NCBI RefSeq assembly: GCF_002934265.1
Contig: NZ_PTIX01000033.1
Span: 1 to 64,000 of the forward strand
Direction: 5' to 3'
DNA length: 64,000 nucleotides
DNA from: Actinokineospora auranticolor
GTDB taxonomy: Bacteria > Actinomycetota > Actinomycetes > Mycobacteriales > Pseudonocardiaceae
The translations under genes and the position numbers were made by a program. The notes under the pieces are model-generated. The model was given only the letters and a program-made list of their open reading frames with translations. It was not told where the DNA came from and made no database searches. Of the stretch, positions 9,466-18,276 are shown piece after piece (position 1 is the first letter of the stretch; each line of letters opens with the position of its first letter).

Positions 9466-9843
9466 TGGACTCACACCGCAACCGCGCGCTCTCACTCCGA
9501 CGGCCCACTACGGTCGCACACCGCGACGAACGGACTCGTTGGCAGCGCTGGGAACCAGGCGCGATCGGACTAGATGCCCATAGGACTAGACCAATGCGAT
9601 GAATCTCGTCCGATTCGACGCCGCAGTCTCCAATCTCATACGTGGTCGATTCTGGATGACATTCGCGAACAGAGCTTTAGGCAACGTAGCGGCGGCCGAA
9701 ATGACGTCTTGCGGCTTCCCCGTAATCATGCTGTCGAATTGGTCCGATCCCACGCGGCGGCAGACCGCACCCGACGACGATGTGCAGTGGCCGGGCGAAG
9801 CGGGTACTACGGTGGCACCCGCAGACGAGGAACGGACCACACC
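9466..9843. other. Intergenic region between subtilase and PAS-GAF genes
   Basis: About 380 bp without a convincing gene. It is less GC-rich than its surroundings between 9570 and 9720 and should hold the two divergent promoters. A direct repeat of GGACTAGA occurs at about 9567 and 9581 with unknown meaning. Short open frames here lack codon bias and ribosome sites. Confidence 0.5.
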
Positions 9844-11124
9844 ATGACGGCGGCACCAGGTCGGCACCCCTTATCGACGACGGCAGAGGAGGACGTGCGG
9901 GCACTGTTCGGCCGGTCCGATGCCGTGTTCGCCTCGCTGCTGGGGCCGACGCACCTGGTGGAAACGGCCAACCCGGCGTTCCTCGCCGCCCTGTGCGAGG
10001 ACCGGGCACACGTCGGTGCCCCGCTCGCCGCGCTGTTGCCCGAACCGCTCGGTCGGAGCTTCGTCGCCCTGCTCGACGACGTCTACCGCACCGGTGAGCC
10101 GCGCATCGACCGCGACGTCCGAATCGTGCTCGACAGCGGTCCGCGGGCGCGGGAGGCGTTCTTCGACCTCACCTGCGAACCGCGCCACGACACCGACGGC
10201 GGGGTCATCGGAGTCCGGGTCGTCGGCATCGAGACCACCCAGGTCAGACACGCCCAGCACCTGATGGCCGAACAACGCGCGCTGCTCGAGCAGATCGCCC
10301 GGCAAGCACCCTTGGCCGACGTGCTCGACGGGATGGCGCGCTGCATCGAGAACCTCGCACCGCAGGAGGTTCTCGTCTCCGTCTTGCTCGCCGACTCCGA
10401 CGGCGCGCACCTCAACCATGGGGCGGCGCCCAGCCTGCCCGACTTCTACAACCGGGCCATCGACGGCATCGCCACCGGTGAGGGCATCGGCTCCTGCGGC
10501 ACCGCCGCCTACCGGCGGGCTCCGGTCATCGTCACCGACATCGCCTGCGATCCGTTCTGGGACGACTTCCGCGACCTGGCCGAGCGGGCTGATCTGGCGG
10601 CCTGCTGGTCCACGCCGATCCTGGCCCTCGACGGGAGCCTGCTGGGCACCTTCGCCATGTACCACCGCGTGCCGCGCGTGCCGCAGGGCACCGACCTCGC
10701 CCTCGCCCGGATCTTCGCCCACACCGCGGCACTGGCCATCGAACGCCACCACAACGAACGGGCCCGTCGGGACGCCGAGGCCGAGGCGAAAGCGGCCCGC
10801 GACGAGCTGGCCGAGGCCGTGCGCAGCGAACGGGCGCTACGCGCCGAAGCCGAGCAGCGCGCCGCCACCGCCGCAGAACTCGCCGCCCGGATCCGCACCG
10901 CCGCGGCCGCGCAGGTCGTCCTGCCGCACCCCGAGCACTGTCAGCTGGGCGGGGCCGACGGCTGCACCGAGCCCGCCGAGCTCAAGGTCGCCGACTCCTG
11001 GGGTGATGCGGCGTGGGGCTGCCCGGCGCACGTCGAAGAGGCCATCGTGCACGTGCGGTCGGCGTTCGTCGCCAGCGAGGAACTCGGCGGCCTGGCCGCC
11101 TACGTCAACCGCCGCCCCGCTTGA
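9844..11124 (+). CDS. PAS-GAF sensor protein with Cys/His-containing C-terminus
   Basis: A 426-residue soluble protein. Residues about 20-130 form a PAS-like domain (DAVFASLLGPTHLVETANPAF). Residues about 140-300 form a GAF domain with the usual GEGIGSCGTAAYRRAPVIVTDI and WSTPILALDGSLLGTFAMY segments. A long charged coiled coil follows (about 300-360). The last 65 residues contain HPEHCQLGGADGC and AAWGCPAHVEEA, a Cys/His cluster that could bind a metal. There is no histidine kinase, cyclase or phosphatase domain after the GAF, so signalling must go through partner binding or the C-terminal module. Start: ATG 9844 follows GAGGAA at good spacing. Confidence 0.8.
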   Translation: MTAAPGRHPLSTTAEEDVRALFGRSDAVFASLLGPTHLVETANPAFLAALCEDRAHVGAPLAALLPEPLGRSFVALLDDVYRTGEPRIDRDVRIVLDSGPRAREAFFDLTCEPRHDTDGGVIGVRVVGIETTQVRHAQHLMAEQRALLEQIARQAPLADVLDGMARCIENLAPQEVLVSVLLADSDGAHLNHGAAPSLPDFYNRAIDGIATGEGIGSCGTAAYRRAPVIVTDIACDPFWDDFRDLAERADLAACWSTPILALDGSLLGTFAMYHRVPRVPQGTDLALARIFAHTAALAIERHHNERARRDAEAEAKAARDELAEAVRSERALRAEAEQRAATAAELAARIRTAAAAQVVLPHPEHCQLGGADGCTEPAELKVADSWGDAAWGCPAHVEEAIVHVRSAFVASEELGGLAAYVNRRPA

Positions 11125-11156
11125 GCGCAGCGGGCCATCAAGAGGGCGCGCGTCGG

Positions 11157-11618
11157 CTACAGGCACGTCCAGCAGTACAGCCGCTGCCCCGCGCTCCTGG
11201 CTCGACCGGCCAACGCCACCAGCTCCCCCACCACCGGCTCCCAGTCCGACGGCGAGCCGCCCACCTCTTCCGCCCGCGCCCACTCGGTGACGACCGCCGT
11301 CACCTCGTTCACGTCCGCGATCACGTCCCGCACCCGGGTGTCCAGCTCGAACACCCACGGCCCGTCGGCCCACGGGTCCCCGTCGTCCGGGTAGCCCGTG
11401 GGCTCAGGCGTCGCGGGCCACACCGGTCGCGAGGCCAGGCCCTGGTACGGCTCCCCCGCCGCGACCGCCACCAATAGCCCCAGCACCACGTGCGGGTCGA
11501 TCGACTTGGCCTCGACGCCGTCGAACTCGGCCACCGGCGACGCCGCTTCGGACGACGTCAGGAACGCCACCACCGCACCCGCGTCCGGCGCGCGGAAGTA
11601 GTCCGTCAACACACCCAT
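11157..11618 (-). CDS. Conserved hypothetical protein, 153 residues
   Basis: A soluble, acidic protein beginning MGVLTDYFRAPDA and ending in YCWTCL. It has no signal peptide, membrane segment or catalytic motif that I recognise. Strong actinobacterial codon bias (G/C third positions) and a clean ATG start support a real gene. Similar proteins opening with GVLTDYFRA occur in actinomycetes as uncharacterised single genes. It converges on the PAS-GAF gene with 32 nt between stops and lies 84 nt upstream of the L,D-transpeptidase gene stop. No function can be given. Confidence 0.7.
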   Translation of the reverse strand: MGVLTDYFRAPDAGAVVAFLTSSEAASPVAEFDGVEAKSIDPHVVLGLLVAVAAGEPYQGLASRPVWPATPEPTGYPDDGDPWADGPWVFELDTRVRDVIADVNEVTAVVTEWARAEEVGGSPSDWEPVVGELVALAGRARSAGQRLYCWTCL

Positions 11619-11702
11619 GCGCGCAGTAAATCAGCCCACGACGACATCCCCGCCGACGTCAGCGCGCGGAGTGTTCCACTCGGACCGGTGCCGGGTGGAC
11701 GT

Positions 11703-12359
11703 TCAGGGGACTCCGATGGCGATGACGGGGTGGGCGCCCGGGTCGAGCCAGGTGAGGAGTGAGTCGAGGGCGGGGGCGGGCACGCTGACGCAGCCCGCCG
11801 TCGGCGCGCCGGTGCCGATGTGCAGGAAGAAGGCCGACCCGGCGCCCGCGACGACGGGGTCGCGGTTGTAGTCGATGACGACCGCCCGGTCGTAGGCCGC
11901 GCCGACCCGGCCCAGGTCCTCACCCGCGCGCTCGTCGAAGGGGCAGGCGCCCGGGGCACAGCGGAATGGCTTGTTGTAGTGCGGCGAGTCGACGTCGGAC
12001 ACCCACCAGTCGGACGTGTCGACCTGGCGGTACGGCAGGCGGGTCCCGTACCCCGGCTTGTTGCCGAACGCCTCGGTCAGGGGCCACACCCCGGCGGGGG
12101 TCGTGCGTCGGCCCTCGGCGGTCTGCCCGATCCCGGACTCGCCGACGAAGGCGTCGACGGGGCCGACGTCGACGGTCCACCCGGAGGCCGCGCGGCGCCA
12201 GGCCGTCACGGTGGCCGTGGTCGCGGCGGGGTTCGCTGCCACGACCGTGACCACTTGGTCCGCCGGACCCGAGTACGGCAGCGGCAATCCCTCGGCCGCG
12301 GCCGTGCCGCTACCCGCGACCAGCGCGCACACGGCGAACGCGGCTACCCGACTGCGCAT
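11703..12359 (-). CDS. Secreted L,D-transpeptidase (YkuD fold)
   Basis: A 218-residue exported protein. The signal peptide is MRSRVAAFAVCALVAGSGTAAA. The YkuD/ErfK domain covers the rest: TPAGVWPLTEAFGNKPGYGTRLPYRQ is the typical substrate-loop region, and the catalytic motif is FLHIGTGAPTAGCVSVP with the nucleophilic Cys in GCVSV and the upstream His. These enzymes make 3-3 cross-links in peptidoglycan or attach proteins to it; this short form without Ig-like domains could also be a carboxypeptidase-type homologue. I chose ATG 12359 because the signal peptide begins there; the frame upstream lacks a leader. Confidence 0.85.
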   Translation of the reverse strand: MRSRVAAFAVCALVAGSGTAAAEGLPLPYSGPADQVVTVVAANPAATTATVTAWRRAASGWTVDVGPVDAFVGESGIGQTAEGRRTTPAGVWPLTEAFGNKPGYGTRLPYRQVDTSDWWVSDVDSPHYNKPFRCAPGACPFDERAGEDLGRVGAAYDRAVVIDYNRDPVVAGAGSAFFLHIGTGAPTAGCVSVPAPALDSLLTWLDPGAHPVIAIGVP

Positions 12360-12459
12360 CCCGGCGGACCTCCCCACAGCGACGGCGCTCCACTTCGGGC
12401 CTACCCGTGATGGGGTGCCTGCCACACGCCGGGGTCGGGAAATGCGCTCGTACGTGTGG

Positions 12460-13080
12460 TCACGGTCGTGGGCCGTAGGCGCGCATGAACGTCGCCACCG
12501 CCCGGTTGGCCACAAGCGCGATGTCCTCGGCCGGGAAGGCCGTCCGCCCGAGCAGCATCGCCTCGTTGACCGGCGCGGCCATGACCAGCCAGTTGAAGTC
12601 CGACGCCGCGGTCGACGGGTCGTCGAGGTCCAACCGGCCGTCGTGGGCGAGTTCGGCGAACCTGGCCGTCAGTCCGGTCATCGTCCGGCCCGGGCCTTGG
12701 TCGAAGAACGCCTGCCCGAGCTCGGGGAAGCGGCACGCCTCGGCGGTCACGAGTCTGCGCAGGGCGAGTACGCGGGGTTGGAGCACGGCGGTGAGTTGCC
12801 GTGTGGCGAACGCGTGCAGGTCGGCGGTCAGGTCGTCCCCGGAGCCGAGTTGCCCGATCCCGGCGGAGACCGCGTCGGCCACGGCGTTGACGGCTCGGCG
12901 GACCATCTCGACGAAGAGCCGTTCCTTGTCGCCGAAGTGCTGGTAGACGGTCTGTTTGGAGACGTCGGCGACGCGTGCGACCGCGTCCATGCTCGTCCCG
13001 CGGAAGCCGTTGTCGAGGAAGGTCGTCGTGGCCGCTTCGAGGATGGCCGCCTGCTTGCGGGTCGGGTGTTGATCGAGCAC
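12460..13080 (-). CDS. TetR/AcrR-family transcriptional regulator
   Basis: A 206-residue repressor-type protein. Residues about 10-55 carry the TetR helix-turn-helix (ILEAATTTFLDNGFRGTSMDAVARVADVSKQTVYQHFGDKERLF). The C-terminal half (PRVLALRRLVTAEACRFPELGQAFFDQG) matches the AefR-like TetR_C family. It is divergent from the SMP-30-like gene, and a perfect 7-bp inverted repeat lies between them, so it very probably represses itself and the neighbouring lactonase-like gene. Its ligand is unknown. Confidence 0.9.
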   Translation of the reverse strand: MLDQHPTRKQAAILEAATTTFLDNGFRGTSMDAVARVADVSKQTVYQHFGDKERLFVEMVRRAVNAVADAVSAGIGQLGSGDDLTADLHAFATRQLTAVLQPRVLALRRLVTAEACRFPELGQAFFDQGPGRTMTGLTARFAELAHDGRLDLDDPSTAASDFNWLVMAAPVNEAMLLGRTAFPAEDIALVANRAVATFMRAYGPRP

Positions 13081-13107
13081 GGACCCGACCGTACGCTAGG
13101 GCGCACC

Positions 13108-13127
13108 ACTGGACTAGACCGTCCAGT
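13108..13127. promoter_or_regulatory. Likely TetR operator
   Basis: ACTGGAC and GTCCAGT form a perfect inverted repeat with a 6-bp spacer (TAGACC). The site lies between the TetR gene start (13080) and the SMP-30-like gene start (13150), close enough to cover both promoters. A second CCAGT half follows immediately. Confidence 0.65.
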
Positions 13128-13149
13128 CCAGTTTCCCCAGGAGGCACCC

Positions 13150-13995
13150 GTGGTCGTCCCACTCCCCGCCCCGCGGCTGCTCACCGACGGGCTGACCATG
13201 GTCGAGTCCGGGCGCTGGCACGAGGGCCGGTTGTGGTTCGCCCACTGGGGCAGCGGCGAGGTGCTGGCGGTCGACCTCGAGGGCAGGCGCGAGGTGGTCG
13301 GGCCGGGGCGCGGCGGGATGGGCTGGTCGATCGCCTGGTTGCCCGACGGCCGCCTGCTGGTCTCCGGCGAGGAGCTGACCCGGGTCGAGCCGGACGGCGC
13401 ACCGGTGCGGCACAGCCCGCAGGGCGGCAACGAACTCGTCGTCACCCCCGCGGGCCACGTCTACGTCAACGGCGCCGACTTCGACTTCCTCGGCGGCGGC
13501 GCGCCCGAGCCCGGCTGGATCCGCCTGGTCGCCCCTGACGGCACCGCCCGCGACGTCGCGGGCGACATCGAGTTCCCCAACGGCATGGTGATCACCCCTG
13601 ACGGCTCGACCCTGGTGGTCTCGGAGTCCTTCGCCGGACGCCTCTCGGCCTTCGACATCGCCGCCGACGGCACGTTGTCCGGCCGCCGCACGTGGGCGGA
13701 GGGACTGGGACCCGACGGCATCTGCGTCGACGCGGGCGGCGGCATCTGGTGCCAGACCGCCGACACCTTCGCGCACACCGGAAGCGGCCCCGCCGGCGCG
13801 GTGGTCCGCGTCCTCGACGGCGGCGAGATCACCCACCGGGTGGAGACCGACCTCCCTTGCTTCTCGTGCGCGCTGGGCGGCCCGGAGGGTCGGCACCTGT
13901 TCCTGCTGTGCAACGAGTTCGACGGCGTCGACCAACTCGAGTCGGTCCTCGCCCGCCGCAGCGCGCGCGTCTACGTCACCGAGGTGCCGCGGTAG
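13150..13995 (+). CDS. SMP-30/gluconolactonase-like protein
   Basis: A 281-residue six-bladed beta-propeller. The expected metal-binding positions are visible: a Glu near the start (MVESGRWHEGRLWFAHW), an Asn in EFPNGMVITPDG and an Asp in GLGPDGICVDAGGGIWC. The family hydrolyses sugar lactones or other esters. The start is a GTG directly behind AGGAGG at good spacing. It is divergent from the TetR gene over a palindromic operator, which suggests substrate-inducible expression. The substrate cannot be read from sequence. Confidence 0.87.
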   Translation: MVVPLPAPRLLTDGLTMVESGRWHEGRLWFAHWGSGEVLAVDLEGRREVVGPGRGGMGWSIAWLPDGRLLVSGEELTRVEPDGAPVRHSPQGGNELVVTPAGHVYVNGADFDFLGGGAPEPGWIRLVAPDGTARDVAGDIEFPNGMVITPDGSTLVVSESFAGRLSAFDIAADGTLSGRRTWAEGLGPDGICVDAGGGIWCQTADTFAHTGSGPAGAVVRVLDGGEITHRVETDLPCFSCALGGPEGRHLFLLCNEFDGVDQLESVLARRSARVYVTEVPR

Positions 13996-14609
13996 AGCGG
14001 GTCGCGTCAGCGCGGTGGGGTTCCCGGCTCGGCGACGGGGGTGGAGGTGGTGCCGAGCCCGCTGAGGTCGAGCACGCGACCCGCCAGGCCCGCCGGCGTG
14101 GCGGCCACGACGATCGGCCGCCCGGTGGCGCGCAGCAGCGCCCAACTGGTCGCCGATCTGTCGCCGCTGCCCGCCGTGCTGGTGGTGAACTACCGTTACA
14201 ACGTCCTGACCCGGAACAGCGGAATGGCGGGGATGTTCGTCGATTTCGACACCCTGCCGCCATCGCGGCGCAATGCGATGTGAATGTCGAACGTGTCGTG
14301 CGGGAAGAAGTCGCCCACCTGCGCGCTGCGTGATCCGCGCATCCGGATGGTCAGGTGCCGAGTATTTCGCGACGCTCGTGTCACGGTACAATCCGGACAG
14401 GCTGCGAGTTTGTGCTCAAATTGCCCGAGATCGCCGGCACCTTCTCCTCGGCCCGATGGTGCATGGTGGGTGCTCCCGCTTATCGACACTCCCCGACTCG
14501 ACCGCCGACGTCGTGATACCGCCGCGCTGATCATCGTGGAACTCGCTGCCCCGCGATATCCCTCACCACCGTGTTTCCCCCGCCAGGAGCTGGACCGGTT
14601 CGCGACGCG
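13996..14609. other. Region without a confident gene, lower GC
   Basis: About 610 bp of mixed composition with several AT-richer stretches (14200-14560). On the minus strand a piece near 14380-14200 reads SRSAQVGDFFPHDTFDIHIALRRDGG without a proper start, ribosome site or full domain; it may be a gene remnant. Nothing else is supported. Confidence 0.4.
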
Positions 14610-14648
14610 TGCGTCCCGCACGGCCTTGACCAAGCCGTGCGGGACGCA
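14610..14648 (-). terminator. Strong hairpin terminator
   Basis: A perfect 15-bp stem (TGCGTCCCGCACGGC and its complement) with a 9-nt loop lies 36 nt past the stop codon of the small secreted protein encoded on the minus strand. Confidence 0.75.
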
Positions 14649-14684
14649 TCGGCGCCTCGTCCCGACCGGATCAACCGGGCTGGA

Positions 14685-15029
14685 TCATCCCCATTCCACG
14701 CTGGAGTTCTGGACGCTGAAGTTGCATTCGAACCCGCCGCTGCCAGACCCGTAGCTCCACGGGCCGGTGTAGTCGGATTGGGCGGCACAGGCGACGTGCA
14801 CGCGCCACTTCACGTTCTGCGCTCCCGACCCGCCGGAGCAGGTCGTGCCGCCGTAGGTGTTGTACCAGCGGTTCTCGCACGTGAGACCGTTGCGCTTCTG
14901 GGTGGTGTGCCCCGACATGAACGCCCCCGGTCCCGAAGGCTCCTGGTCGGCCCACGCGGCCGGGGCCAGCACGGTCGTGGTGATGAGCGCGCCGCCCAAC
15001 ACCGCCACCGCCTTCGACTTGATATTCAT
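14685..15029 (-). CDS. Small secreted protein with four cysteines
   Basis: A 114-residue exported protein. The signal peptide is MNIKSKAVAVLGGALITTTVLAPAAWA. The mature part is rich in Gly, Ser, Asn and Trp and holds four Cys (LTCENRWY, TTCSGG, HVACAAQ, GFECNFS), which could form two disulfides. AGGGGAG precedes the ATG. It is a single-gene unit with a strong terminator downstream and about 400 bp of lower-GC leader upstream. The size and cysteines resemble small secreted inhibitor- or adhesion-like proteins of actinomycetes, but I recognise no family. Confidence 0.75.
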   Translation of the reverse strand: MNIKSKAVAVLGGALITTTVLAPAAWADQEPSGPGAFMSGHTTQKRNGLTCENRWYNTYGGTTCSGGSGAQNVKWRVHVACAAQSDYTGPWSYGSGSGGFECNFSVQNSSVEWG

Positions 15030-15439
15030 TCAACGCTCCCCTGATACGGAATCAGGCCGCTCGGAACGCAATTCGATGAGTCCTGCCATCGCCATCGCCC
15101 CGGGCGACCGGTGTCCCACAACATTTTCTTGGAATACCTGTTGAGATATCGGCAATGGAGCTCCGCGTTTCAGCCTAGCGACCGGCACCATGGTTGCCCA
15201 GTCCGCCGATGGTATGAACCCGCCGGTCGGTCGGTGTCCAGTCGAAATGCGCAGGCGTGCGGAGTTTTCGATGATGCCATCGAGGCTTTTTACCCTGGCG
15301 ATGCCGGCCGCGTCCGTGGTGGCACCCATATATGCCGTCGGCGAGCGACATCCTGTAACACAGCGGTCACCGCGTCGACGGGCGAAGATCTTGATCGGAC
15401 TTCCGCGGGCGGTCGGAGCCTGTCGATGATCCGCCACGG
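15030..15439. other. Upstream region of the small secreted protein gene
   Basis: About 410 bp of reduced GC with no convincing gene on either strand. It should hold the promoter for the small secreted protein and the 3' flank of the kinase gene at 15440. Open frames through it lack codon bias. Confidence 0.45.
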
Positions 15440-16342
15440 CTATCCCAGGAGGGCGTGGGCGATGGTGGCCTGGACGTCGTCGACGCGGGTGGCGCCGTCG
15501 GTGATGTCCCAGAGGGTGTTCTGCAGGACGCGGCCCAGGGTCCAGCCGGTGGCGTGGTCGTGGGGGAGGTCGATGGCTTCGCGGAGTTGGTCGAAGCGCC
15601 ATCGGAGGGCGTGGGTGGGGTTGTTCGCGGTGGTGATGGCGTGCCAGCGGTTGCTGAGGGCGGGCATGAGGTCGAAGGCGGGGTCTCCGGCGAGGGGTTT
15701 GGGGTCGATGGCGAGCCAGGGTTCGCGGTCGGCGGCGAGGATGTTGTCGTAGTGCAGGTCCCACAGCAGCAGCCGGTCGCCGGGTTCGTCGACGAGTTCG
15801 CGCACGGTGTCGGCGCAGCGGTGGATGAGGGCCCGCTCATCGGGGTCGGTCAAGCGCGGGATGAGGCGCGGGGCGTCGGCGAGCATGTTCTCGGCGATGG
15901 TTTTGAGGGTGCGCATCCCGGGTGGGGCTTGGCGGGCGGTGAGGCGGGCCAGGAGCGCGGCGAGGACGGGCACGGAGACGGGGTCGTCGACGGCGCTGAG
16001 GGGGCGGCAGGCGTCGAGGCGTTCCAGCAGCATCGTGCCGGTGGCGGGGTCGTGTTCCAGGAGCCGGACGATGCCGTCGCCGTCCCATTCGCGCAGGCCG
16101 ACGGGTTCGCCGTCGTTCTCCTCGTTGACCGGTTGCAGCTTCAGCGCCGCGGGGGTGCCGTCGGGGCGGCGCACGGGCAGCACGAGCGACACCATGCCGT
16201 GGCGGGCGGGGCCGTCGCGGCGCAGTTGCCAGCGGTCGAGCATGTCCGCGGCGAGGGCGGGCAGGGCGGCGATCCAGGCGCGGCCGGTGTCACCGCTGTG
16301 CTGGGCGTGCATGGCGGCGAGCGCGGGTGGGACGGTGATCAC
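15440..16342 (-). CDS. APH(6)-like aminoglycoside/hydroxyurea phosphotransferase
   Basis: A 300-residue small-molecule kinase of the APH(6) family, which contains streptomycin 6-phosphotransferases and hydroxyurea kinase. Visible landmarks are LKLQPVNEEND (ATP-binding Lys region), the catalytic loop LLLWDLHYDNILA near residue 198 and the metal-binding WLAIDPKPLAGDPAFD. The C-terminal GWTLGRVLQNTLWDI is also typical. The start is GTG 16342 behind GAGGAGG; an in-frame ATG further upstream has no ribosome site. It follows the ABC exporter gene with 70 nt between, which suggests a detoxification cassette. A 300-residue paralogue lies at 26981. Whether it confers resistance is not shown by sequence. 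Confidence 0.85.
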   Translation of the reverse strand: MITVPPALAAMHAQHSGDTGRAWIAALPALAADMLDRWQLRRDGPARHGMVSLVLPVRRPDGTPAALKLQPVNEENDGEPVGLREWDGDGIVRLLEHDPATGTMLLERLDACRPLSAVDDPVSVPVLAALLARLTARQAPPGMRTLKTIAENMLADAPRLIPRLTDPDERALIHRCADTVRELVDEPGDRLLLWDLHYDNILAADREPWLAIDPKPLAGDPAFDLMPALSNRWHAITTANNPTHALRWRFDQLREAIDLPHDHATGWTLGRVLQNTLWDITDGATRVDDVQATIAHALLG

Positions 16343-16412
16343 GGGTTTCCTCCTCGGTGGGCGGGTCTGGACTGTCCACAGAGGAGTGGTGGGGGTGCGC
16401 GGGGTCACTGGG

Positions 16413-18197
16413 TCATGTGCTCGACCCTACGGGCGCGGCGTCGGGGATGCGAAGGGATTCCACCAGGTCCCGGTACAGCGCGTCCGAGGCGAGCAGTTCG
16501 GTGTGGGTGCCGCGGGCGCGGATGCGGCCGTCCTGCAGGACGACGATGGTGTCGGCGTCGACGACGGTGGAGAGCCGGTGGGCGATGGTGACCACGGCGG
16601 CGCGGCGGGCGTGGTCGCGGATCACCTGGTGCAGCGCGGCCTCGGTGAGGCCGTCGACCTGGGCGGTGGCCTCGTCGAGCAGCAGCACGGCGGGGTCGCC
16701 GAGCACGGCGCGGGCCATGGCGATGCGCTGGCGTTGGCCGCCGGACACCGAGGTCGCCGACAGCGGCGTGTCCAGGCCCGCGTCGAGCCCGTCGGCGAGG
16801 GTGTCGAGGCGGACCGCGGCGAGCACACGGGCGAGGTCGGCGTCGGTGGCGTGGGGGTGGGTGAACAGCAGGTTGTCGCGGATCGTGCCGGGCACGACGG
16901 GGGTTTCCTGTTCGACGTAGGCCAGGTGGGCGCGGATGTCGGCGTGGGTGAGGTCGCGGTAGGCGACGCCGTCGACGGTGAGGGCGCCCTGTTGGGGTTC
17001 GAGGAACCGCAGGATCAGGGAGAACAGGGTGGTCTTGCCCGCGCCGGAGGGTCCGACGACGGCGGTGTGGCCGACGCGGGGGATGTCGAGGTCGATGTCG
17101 CGGACGGCGGGTTCGGCGTCGGGCCCGTAGGCGGCGGTGACCCCGCGCAGCCGCAGGATCGGGCCGGTGGTGTCGGCGGGGGTGGTGTTCGGGGTGCTGG
17201 GGCCGGTTTCCAGGGGCAGGGCTTGCACCTCGCGGATGCGGGCGGCGGCGGCGATGCCGTTCTGCAGTGCGGTGACGTTCTGGCTCAGGGTGGTGACCGG
17301 GTCCATCAGCCCGAACGCGTAGAGCAGGAACGCGATGAGCGCGGAGACCTCGAGTTCGCCTTGGGCGACGCGCCAGGCGCCGAGGCCGAGGATGGCGATG
17401 ATCGCGATCTCGACGCCGGTCCAGGCGATGGCCCACGCGCCCGCCTCGCGGCGCACGACGCGGATGCCCAGGTCGGCGGCGGCGCGGGCGTCGGTGAGCA
17501 CGGCGTCGGCCTGGCGGTCCTCGGCGCGGCTGGACTTGACCGTGCGCACGGCGCGCAGCGCGCCCTCCAGGACGCCGCCGAGGGCGCCGACGTGGTCCTG
17601 CGCCCTCTGCTTGGCCACGGCGATGGCGGGCATGAGCAGCCCGAACAGGACCGCGACGACCGCGATGGCGATGACGGTGGTGCCCAGCAGCAGCGGGTCG
17701 AGCACGCCCATGAGGACCAGGGTGCCGACGAGCATGACCGCGCCGTTGACCAGGCCGACGGCGCAGGAGGTGGCGGCCTCCCGCAGCAGGACGGTGTCGG
17801 AGGTGACGCGGGTGACCAGTTCGCCGGGTGCGCGGGCGGTGATCGCCGGGACGGTGGCGCGCAGGAACCGGCGCACCATGCCCTCGCGCGCGTCGAGGAC
17901 GACCCGTTCGCCGAGTCGGCCGAGCAGCACCCACTGCCCGACCCACATGCAGGCGCCGACCAGCATCAGCCCGACCATCAGCAGCAGGGGGCCGGCGAGC
18001 GGGTCGGCGGCGGCGAGCGCGTCGAGGACCCACTTGGTGGCCATGGGCATCGCGAGGTTCAGCGCGGACGCCGCGAGCGCCATGAGCAGGGCGGCGAGGA
18101 GGGTGCGGCGGTGCGGGACGGCGAAGGACCACAGGACCCGTAACCGGGGGAAGCGGACCGTTCGTCCCGGTTCATCCGCATTTGTTGGAGCAGCCAT
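16413..18197 (-). CDS. ABC exporter half-transporter (fused membrane and ATPase domains)
   Basis: A 594-residue type IV ABC transporter half. Six membrane helices occupy residues about 30-320 (e.g. LLAALLMALAASALNLAM, LLLMVGLMLVGACMWVG). The nucleotide-binding domain has Walker A GPSGAGKTT near 381, signature VSGGQRQR near 487, Walker B LLLDEAT near 504 and the AHR switch near 539. A homodimer would export a lipophilic compound or drug. The start codon lies only 6 nt from a 24-bp perfect palindrome shared with a divergent TetR gene, so expression is likely repressed until a ligand binds TetR. An APH(6)-like kinase follows downstream. Confidence 0.92.
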   Translation of the reverse strand: MAAPTNADEPGRTVRFPRLRVLWSFAVPHRRTLLAALLMALAASALNLAMPMATKWVLDALAAADPLAGPLLLMVGLMLVGACMWVGQWVLLGRLGERVVLDAREGMVRRFLRATVPAITARAPGELVTRVTSDTVLLREAATSCAVGLVNGAVMLVGTLVLMGVLDPLLLGTTVIAIAVVAVLFGLLMPAIAVAKQRAQDHVGALGGVLEGALRAVRTVKSSRAEDRQADAVLTDARAAADLGIRVVRREAGAWAIAWTGVEIAIIAILGLGAWRVAQGELEVSALIAFLLYAFGLMDPVTTLSQNVTALQNGIAAAARIREVQALPLETGPSTPNTTPADTTGPILRLRGVTAAYGPDAEPAVRDIDLDIPRVGHTAVVGPSGAGKTTLFSLILRFLEPQQGALTVDGVAYRDLTHADIRAHLAYVEQETPVVPGTIRDNLLFTHPHATDADLARVLAAVRLDTLADGLDAGLDTPLSATSVSGGQRQRIAMARAVLGDPAVLLLDEATAQVDGLTEAALHQVIRDHARRAAVVTIAHRLSTVVDADTIVVLQDGRIRARGTHTELLASDALYRDLVESLRIPDAAPVGSST

Positions 18198-18203
18198 GCC
18201 CGC

Positions 18204-18227
18204 TAGTGGAACATCGATGTTCCACTA
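18204..18227. promoter_or_regulatory. Perfect 24-bp palindromic operator
   Basis: The core TGGAACATCGATGTTCCA extends outwards by three more paired bases on each side to give a perfect 24-bp palindrome. It lies 6 nt upstream of the ABC exporter start (18197) and 49 nt upstream of the TetR start (18277). A repressor bound here would block a leaderless or very short-leader exporter transcript and probably the TetR promoter as well. Confidence 0.75.
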
Positions 18228-18276
18228 CGGTCAACCGGCATTCCGTTCCGGAGCGGTCCCCGTCTACGCTGGCCCG

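Noticed and set aside
9567..9591. GGACTAGA direct repeats as an operator
   Set aside because: The same octamer occurs near 13111 and 37362 in unrelated contexts, so there is no specific support.
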